Part shown: positions 61,125-64,000 of the stretch, one piece after another | How positions within the stretch are numbered: the stretch's first letter is position 1 | How the letters are laid out: each line of letters opens with the position of its first letter | Assembly: GCF_002115755.1 (NCBI RefSeq) | Contig: NZ_JFKA01000005.1 | Location: 334,966 to 398,965, forward strand | Origin: Thalassospira mesophila | Lineage (GTDB): Bacteria > Pseudomonadota > Alphaproteobacteria > Rhodospirillales > Thalassospiraceae | DNA: 64,000 bases | Direction of reading: 5' to 3' | The notes under the pieces: generated by a model | What the model was told of the DNA's origin: nothing | What the model saw: only the letters and a program-made list of their open reading frames with translations | Database searches by the model: none | Position numbers and translations under genes: made by a program

Positions 61125-62507
61125 ATGACAAAATCTCCGGTCATCCACGAAGATGGATTGCCCCAACCCCAACGTGCCCTGGCCTTTCTCACCATCTCGC
61201 TTGCCGTGATGATGGCGGTTCTTGATGGCTCGATCATGAATGTGGCCCTGCCCACCATCGCCCATGACCAGCATGTCAGCCCGGCCCATGCCATTTGGGT
61301 GGTAACGGCCTATCAGCTCGCTGTGGTGGTGGCCTTGCTACCGCTTGCGGCCTTGGGCGAAGCCATCGGTTTTCGCAAAATCAATCTCGCCGGGCTGGTG
61401 GTGTTTTGTGCTGCCTCCATCCTGTGCGCCTATTCCCCCACCATCGAAATGCTGACTTTCGCCCGCCTGCTTCAGGGCCTTGGCGGTGCGGCACTGATGA
61501 GCATTAACGCAGCCCTTGTGCGCCATATCATGCCGATCAATCAACTGGGCAAGGGCATCAGCCGCGTTGCGATGGTGGTTGCTATTTCAGCCGCGGCAGG
61601 ACCGTCCATCGCCTCGGCCATACTGGCGGTATCAAGCTGGCACTGGCTGTTTTTAATCAATGTGCCGCTCTCGATTGCCGCGTTTGGCATGGGCTATTTC
61701 ACCCTGCCCCACAACAAGCTGAACCAGACCAGGTTTGACTATGGCAGTGCGCTGTTAAATGTGCTGAGCTTCGGTTTCCTGATCTCCGCCCTGGGCAGCA
61801 TTGGCACCAGTAACAATACTATGCTGATTGCCGGGCAGTTTACCATCGCGATTATTGCCGGTATTTTGCTGGCCCGTCGCCAGCTCTCGCGCCCCAATCC
61901 CCTTTTGCCGATCGACCTTCTCAAACGCCCGGTTTTTGCAGGCTCGATCATTTCGTCCATCTGCGGCTTTAACGCCCAGTTTATCGCCTTTGTCTCGCTA
62001 CCGTTCTTCTTTCACGATGTCATTGGCTATAGTGCCGTTAAAACCGGCCTTTTGCTCACGCCGTGGCCGGTCGCAACTGCGCTAACAGCCCCGCTGGCAG
62101 GCAAACTTGCCGATAAATATTCAGCCGCCCCCTTCACCGCCATCGGCATGACAATTTTTGCCATTGGCCTGTGCGCTACTGTCTGGCTGCCCAGCGATGC
62201 GGGCAACTATACCGTCATCATCGCGCTTATGATCTGCGGTGCCGGGTTCGCCCTGTTTCAAACGCCCAATAACCGTATCATGCTGACCAGTGCGCCGCGT
62301 GAACGCAGCGGGGCGGCCAGCGGCCTGCTCTCTACCGCCCGCCTGCTTGGACAGTCCAGCGGTGCAGCTCTGGCGGCCATTCTCATATCGTATAGCACCA
62401 GCTTCAACCTTGGCCTTCTGATGTATACAGCCGCGGGTTTCGCCCTGTTTTCGGCCTGCACCAGTGCCATTCGCAACCGTGCCTGGCAGGTCGGCATCAT
62501 TTCATAA
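61125..62507 (+). CDS. MFS drug-type exporter, DHA2 family
   Basis: 460 aa from ATG 61125 (AGGA 8 bases upstream). The frame is open to 60837 but that region holds the terminator and operators. About 14 membrane helices typical of the DHA2 (EmrB/QacA) family: DGSIMNVALPTIAHD in the first helix loop (motif D1-like), LPLAALGEAIGFRKI (motif A) near residue 70, and LLQGLGGAALMSINAALV (motif B). Its place next to a MarR regulator and a siderophore-interacting protein gene suggests export of a siderophore or small toxic compound (inference). Confidence 0.85.
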   Translation: MTKSPVIHEDGLPQPQRALAFLTISLAVMMAVLDGSIMNVALPTIAHDQHVSPAHAIWVVTAYQLAVVVALLPLAALGEAIGFRKINLAGLVVFCAASILCAYSPTIEMLTFARLLQGLGGAALMSINAALVRHIMPINQLGKGISRVAMVVAISAAAGPSIASAILAVSSWHWLFLINVPLSIAAFGMGYFTLPHNKLNQTRFDYGSALLNVLSFGFLISALGSIGTSNNTMLIAGQFTIAIIAGILLARRQLSRPNPLLPIDLLKRPVFAGSIISSICGFNAQFIAFVSLPFFFHDVIGYSAVKTGLLLTPWPVATALTAPLAGKLADKYSAAPFTAIGMTIFAIGLCATVWLPSDAGNYTVIIALMICGAGFALFQTPNNRIMLTSAPRERSGAASGLLSTARLLGQSSGAALAAILISYSTSFNLGLLMYTAAGFALFSACTSAIRNRAWQVGIIS

Positions 62508-62583
62508 TGCCCGACCAAACCCGTCTGGCGGCATTGACGCCGCCAGATGCAATGATTACCTCGCGTGATAACGGAGCCTTCTT

Positions 62584-63009
62584 ATGCCCGAAACAACGAT
62601 TGGCGAAACCCTGCATACCTTGCTGCATGCCTATAAACGGGCCATGCGCCAAGCCTATCATCAGGCTGAAATCCCGCTCGCCATCTCGCATATACGGACA
62701 TTGAAAGGCATCAGTGCAATGCCAGCCTGCACGCCTCTTGCCCTGTCATCGCGCACCAAACGCGACAAAGGCCAGGTGACCCGCCTGATCAAGGATTTGC
62801 TGGCCCAAAACCTGATTGAAAAGCATCAGCACCCCGGCGACAAACGTAGCAACATCCTGCATCTGACCCCGGCGGGGCACCACATGATCAAGCGGATCAA
62901 AGAGATCGAAGAAATCGCCGCCTCACGCATGGCCGAAGGGCTCTCGCCCGCCGAAATCGCCGATTTCAGCCGCCTTGCCAATATCATGAGCGCCAATCTG
63001 GCGGAATAA
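62584..63009 (+). CDS. MarR family transcriptional regulator
   Basis: 141 aa. HTH and wing of MarR: ALSSRTKRDKGQVTRLIKDLLAQNLIEKHQHPGDKRSNILHLTPAGHHMI (about residues 55-105), with the D-K-R-S wing. GGAG upstream. It lies 76 bases after the MFS gene and 50 before the siderophore-interacting gene, all same strand. Likely represses the operon through the TTGA-N5-TCAA pair at 60934-60975. Confidence 0.87.
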   Translation: MPETTIGETLHTLLHAYKRAMRQAYHQAEIPLAISHIRTLKGISAMPACTPLALSSRTKRDKGQVTRLIKDLLAQNLIEKHQHPGDKRSNILHLTPAGHHMIKRIKEIEEIAASRMAEGLSPAEIADFSRLANIMSANLAE

Positions 63010-63059
63010 GCCACAGATTAGGCCGACACCAAATCCGAACACCTCGAAAGGAGATCACA

Positions 63060-63827
63060 ATGCCAAAACCAGCAAGACCGGCAAGACCAGCTCCGCGGCA
63101 GTTTGACGTGATCCGTAAATCCAGCGTCACCCCTAACATGCTGCGCATCACCCTGGGCGGTGAGGGTATGAACACTTTCCCCGAAGACCAGCCCAGCGCC
63201 TATGTCAAACTGATGTTTGACACCCCCGGCCAGCAAAAACCGATGCTGCGCACCTACACCGTGCGTGCCCAGCGCGAAGATGAAATCGATATCGATTTTG
63301 TCCTGCACGAAGATGGCGGCCCTGCTTCACGCTGGGCGATTAATTGCCAACCGGGCGATAAAATCACCATCGGCGGCCCCGGCCCCAAAAAGCAGCTCGA
63401 CCCTGCAGCAGACTGGATCATGATTGTCGGCGATATGACGGCCCTGCCCGCCATCTCGGTCAATCTCGAGCAATTACCCGAACATGCTCGGGGTTACGCC
63501 GTAATCGAAGTGCTCAGCGAAGCCGATATCCAGCCCTTAAGCAAACCCGAACACGTCACCATCCACTGGGTCATCAACCCCCATCCGGGTACCAACAGCG
63601 ACGCGCTGCACAATGTCGTCACCGCACTGAACTGGGCCGATGGCAAACCCTCGGTCTGGGCCGCGTGCGAGTTTACCGGCATGCAAAAACTCCGCCACCA
63701 CTTCCGCAACGACCGCGCCATCGACAAACGCGAAATGTACATTTCCAGCTACTGGAAACTCGGCGCGAACGAAGAAACGCATAAATCGGCAAAGCGTGAT
63801 GATGCGGAGAGGGAGGAGGCAGCTTGA
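63060..63827 (+). CDS. Siderophore-interacting protein (ferric-siderophore reductase, SIP family)
   Basis: 255 aa; AAAGGAG ribosome site. FAD_binding_9 domain first (LRTYTVRAQRE near 61, EDGGPASRWAINCQPGD near 83, containing the SIP-type G-P-A-S-x-W flavin/NAD motif), then the SIP domain (IMIVGDMTALPAISVNLEQLP near 119; WAACEFTGMQKLRHHFRNDR near 200). These reductases use NAD(P)H and FAD to release iron from ferric siderophores or similar chelates. Last gene before the insertion sequence. Confidence 0.9.
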   Translation: MPKPARPARPAPRQFDVIRKSSVTPNMLRITLGGEGMNTFPEDQPSAYVKLMFDTPGQQKPMLRTYTVRAQREDEIDIDFVLHEDGGPASRWAINCQPGDKITIGGPGPKKQLDPAADWIMIVGDMTALPAISVNLEQLPEHARGYAVIEVLSEADIQPLSKPEHVTIHWVINPHPGTNSDALHNVVTALNWADGKPSVWAACEFTGMQKLRHHFRNDRAIDKREMYISSYWKLGANEETHKSAKRDDAEREEAA

Positions 63828-63862
63828 GGTTCCTTTGATAGATTGATATTTGAAGTGTCCTG

Positions 63863-64000
63863 GTAAGCGTCTAGCCACGGCTACCTTGACGGAAGAACGT
63901 TTTCAGTTCTTGGGAGGGAAAGAGGCTTGGATGTCAATATTCCAGGGAAGCAGATCGTCGATCTTGTTGATCGGATGATCGGCAATGCGGTCGAGGACGA
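63863..64000 (-). mobile_element. Right end of an IS66-family insertion sequence
   Basis: GTAAGCGTCTAGCC at 63863 matches the terminal inverted repeat start (GTAAGCG) of IS66-family elements. The transposase coding end lies 40 bases inside. The element continues beyond the window. The 8 bases just outside (63855-63862, GTGTCCTG) would be the target duplication if the element is intact, to be checked against the left end. Confidence 0.8.
63903..64000 (-). CDS. tnpC: IS66 family transposase, C-terminal end (partial)
   Basis: About 31 codons are visible on the minus strand up to the stop at 63903-63905. The translated end reads V-L-D-R-I-A-D-H-P-I-N-K-I-D-D-L-L-P-W-N, the standard IS66 TnpC C-terminal tail (IADHP and LLPWN). 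The gene is 5'-truncated by the window edge, so intactness is unknown. It is too short at the window edge to appear as a complete frame. Confidence 0.85.
   Translation of the reverse strand, partial: VLDRIADHPINKIDDLLPWNIDIQASFPPKN

Noticed and set aside
1..64000. CRISPR arrays, tRNA or rRNA genes, phage genes
   Set aside because: No regularly spaced direct repeats, no clover-leaf-like segments and no phage structural genes were recognised by eye; a tRNAscan or CRISPR search was not possible here.

Overview
The window is a dense, metabolically versatile bacterial chromosome segment of moderate GC content, with about 65 protein genes and no rRNA, tRNA or CRISPR array that I could see. Gene types and style point to an alphaproteobacterium of the Rhodospirillales, most like Thalassospira. 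They include TAT-exported PhoX, many TRAP and ABC importers, a pcaDCHG-type protocatechuate operon driven by a LysR PcaQ, and a TamA/TamB pair. The genus is an inference from protein character, not from a search.

Layout. 1-3.2 kb: end of an operon for amine/amino-acid catabolism (HDAC-like amidohydrolase, DauA-like D-amino-acid dehydrogenase, M20 deacylase, RidA). 3.5-6.1 kb: autoregulated-looking MarR plus FUSC efflux pump. 6.1-8.0 kb: hydrolase-OsmC fusion and a GNAT. 8.0-15.1 kb: Liv-type ABC importer operon with an arylformamidase-like hydrolase, then an ornithine-cyclodeaminase homologue and a thioesterase. 15.3-24.1 kb: a divergent locus with a TRAP importer, M81 metallopeptidase and DSD1-type PLP enzyme on the minus strand, and RidA, an RpiR regulator and a KDG-type kinase on the plus strand. 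Two tandem TGTA-N7-TACA operators lie between the two arms. 24.2-30.7 kb: tamA-tamB. 31.1-34.2 kb: two convergent proteins with similar GNAT heads, one fused to a RimK-type ATP-grasp ligase and the other to a C39-like peptidase. This is the least understood system here. 34.3-38.8 kb: SulP transporter, a split Blh/persulfide-dioxygenase-like sulfur module, and a TenA-like protein.

38.9-51.2 kb is an aromatic catabolism island. pcaDCHG, pcaIJF and pcaB encode the whole protocatechuate branch of the beta-ketoadipate pathway, from ring cleavage to succinyl-CoA plus acetyl-CoA. pcaQ is divergent, and a TRAP importer downstream of pcaQ has GTTATG/CATAAC repeats like those in the pcaD-pcaQ gap. A PobR-like AraC regulator follows. 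51.2-53.9 kb: SsuABC/TauABC-type ABC importer. 54.2-60.8 kb: flavoprotein, PhoX phosphatase with a possible Pho box, methyltransferase, small secreted protein, adenine deaminase. 61.1-63.8 kb: MFS exporter, MarR regulator and siderophore-interacting protein, preceded by two TTGACTWTATCAA palindromes. The window ends inside an IS66-family element whose terminal repeat starts near 63863.

A recurring architectural feature is a stem-loop directly behind each of the four transporter substrate-binding-protein genes (livK-like, both dctP genes and the SsuA-like gene). This fits differential expression of the binding protein relative to the membrane subunits.
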